A DNA stretch of 9,309 nucleotides. It comes from Deltaproteobacteria bacterium (lineage in GTDB: Bacteria > Myxococcota_A > UBA796 > UBA2385). Made by a program: the position numbers and the translations under genes. The DNA is taken from the NCBI GenBank assembly GCA_003694325.1, contig RFKJ01000472.1:1-9309 (forward strand), in the 5' to 3' direction. Below the pieces are notes generated by a model. That model had not been told where the DNA came from and did no database searches. It was given only the letters and a program-made list of their open reading frames with translations. Below are positions 8,306 to 9,309 of the stretch, in pieces (position 1 is the stretch's first letter; every line of letters starts with the position of its first letter).

Positions 8306-9309
8306 CACTTCACACCTCCGAAGCGGCCGTCCCGCAACCCCTTGCGAAGCTCGGTGGCGGCCGCGTTTGGCGACGCACTGTTCCGGGACACCTCGACCAG
8401 GAACAGGGCGATGGTTCGCGGGCGGAGGGTCATCGACGTGCCCGGGACGAAGTCACGGAGTTGCTGGTCGCGCCCGGCCCGGATGGCCCGCTGGACCAGG
8501 CCGGCGTCGGCTCCGTCGGCCACCGCGGCCCGGGCAATGGCTTCAAATGCCGTCGACAGCTCGGTCGCGCTGCGAACGACCACCGAGGCCGGCAGCGCGT
8601 CCGAGGCCGCGCTGGCGGGCGCCGCATCAGAGGCCTGCCCGGCGGCGGCCGCACCCGCGGGCGGCACGGCCTGCGCGCCGGCCTCATCGGCCCGTACCGG
8701 GGCGGCATCGACGGGAGGCGCGTCGTCCTCCGACGTCGCCGCCGGTGCCGAGGGAGCCGCCATGGCCACGGCGTCGCCCACGGCCCCGTCGAGGGATGGT
8801 TCCGCGCCCTCCGGTGCATCGGTGGCGACGGGCTCGGCTGCGCGATCGTCGGCCGAGGAGGAGGGCGCCGACGAGCCGGCAGCCGGAACCTCCCCAGCGG
8901 GGTGCTCCTCCGAAGGCCGGCCGGCCGGCGAATCGCCCGAACCCGCAGGTCCTGGTGCGCCCACCTCGGCCCGGGAGGCCGGGTCGCCCTCCGGTGCGTC
9001 TGCGGCCGGTCCGCCTTCCCCGGGGGGCTCATCGCTGCCAGGTGCCGTTGCCGCCCCCGAGGGCGACGGGGATTCCACCGGTGACGACGCCCCGTCGGGA
9101 GGCGTCGCGACAAAGGCTCCCTCCTCGCCCGCCGGTCGCCCCGGCTCGCCCGCCGCGTCATCGACGACGCCGCCGGCATCCCGGGCTGGCGACGCACCCG
9201 GGGCAGGAGGCTGCGTTCCCTCGTCGTTCACCACCGCACCCGGAAGACCGGTGGGCTCGCCGTCATGCCGCGTCACGAGGACGGCGACGCCGAAGAGCGC
9301 GGCCAGTCC
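8305..9309 (-). CDS. Membrane-anchored Pro/Ala/acid-rich protein with small C-terminal domain (start outside window)
   Basis: The frame is open from the right edge of the window, with 334 residues visible. The first visible residues, GLAALFGVAVLVTRHDGE, are the end of a hydrophobic segment, so the protein probably has an N-terminal membrane anchor or signal beginning beyond 9309. A GTG at 9276 lies inside this stretch and is not the likely start. About 220 residues (roughly 9240 down to 8590) are low-complexity, rich in Pro, Ala, Gly, Ser, Glu and Asp with few basic residues, which fits an extended periplasmic linker. The last ~93 residues (8305-8586) look folded and mainly helical, with ELSTAFEAIARAAV and LVQRAIRAG. 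I do not recognise this domain. There is no TonB-type C-terminal motif. The TGA overlaps the porin-like gene's ATG, so the two are probably translationally coupled and may act together across the envelope. Confidence 0.75.
   Translation of the reverse strand, partial: GLAALFGVAVLVTRHDGEPTGLPGAVVNDEGTQPPAPGASPARDAGGVVDDAAGEPGRPAGEEGAFVATPPDGASSPVESPSPSGAATAPGSDEPPGEGGPAADAPEGDPASRAEVGAPGPAGSGDSPAGRPSEEHPAGEVPAAGSSAPSSSADDRAAEPVATDAPEGAEPSLDGAVGDAVAMAAPSAPAATSEDDAPPVDAAPVRADEAGAQAVPPAGAAAAGQASDAAPASAASDALPASVVVRSATELSTAFEAIARAAVADGADAGLVQRAIRAGRDQQLRDFVPGTSMTLRPRTIALFLVEVSRNSASPNAAATELRKGLRDGRFGGVK

Noticed and set aside
9274..9276. GTG as the start of the linker protein
   Set aside because: The frame stays open to the window edge and the preceding codons encode a hydrophobic segment, so the true start is probably upstream.
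8305..9309. TonB identity for the linker protein
   Set aside because: The linker is acidic rather than Glu-Pro/Lys-Pro alternating, and the C-terminal region lacks the TonB β-fold signature.

Overview
The window is very GC-rich. It carries two predicted envelope proteins: a signal-peptide-bearing porin-like protein ending in Phe, and a β-rich protein ending in KFGR. This points to a high-GC Gram-negative bacterium. A myxobacterial or other deltaproteobacterial-type lineage would fit the coding style, but nothing here fixes the taxonomy. There are no RNA genes, insertion sequences, CRISPR arrays or obvious signs of recent transfer. Because of the GC content, stop-free antisense frames are long and mostly meaningless.

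Layout from left to right. (1) Positions 3-92 look like the 3' end of an upstream + strand gene, overlapping by ATGA the start of a polytopic membrane protein (89-805, +). (2) A complete Lon protease (751-3183, -) meets that gene tail to tail with a 55-bp overlap. Its 188-bp upstream gap (3184-3371) holds a candidate heat-shock-like promoter and a 7-bp-arm inverted repeat. (3) A membrane sensor histidine kinase follows (3372-4730, -). (4) A 121-bp divergent gap (4731-4851) contains a perfect 8-bp direct repeat with an 11-bp period, the spacing used by OmpR/PhoB-type regulators. (5) A 560-residue + strand protein of unknown function (4852-6534) has a disordered basic N-terminus, one internal hydrophobic segment and a long β-rich C-terminal region. 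(6) An OmpR/PhoB-family response regulator (6512-7189, -) overlaps the 3' end of that gene by 23 bp. (7) A porin-like outer-membrane protein (7247-8305, -) is coupled by TGATG to (8) a membrane-anchored, Pro/Ala/acid-rich protein (8305-9309, -) whose start lies beyond the window edge.

How the genes may work together (inference): genes 8, 7 and 6 look like one minus-strand transcription unit, namely anchored linker protein, outer-membrane porin and response regulator. The kinase sits about 1.8 kb further along the same strand, cut off from its presumed partner by the unknown + strand gene. The direct repeat between the kinase and the unknown gene is a plausible regulator-binding site, so the regulator may control both its own kinase and the β-rich protein. 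Together this reads as an envelope-stress or envelope-composition locus next to lon. The β-rich protein and the linker protein are the least familiar parts.
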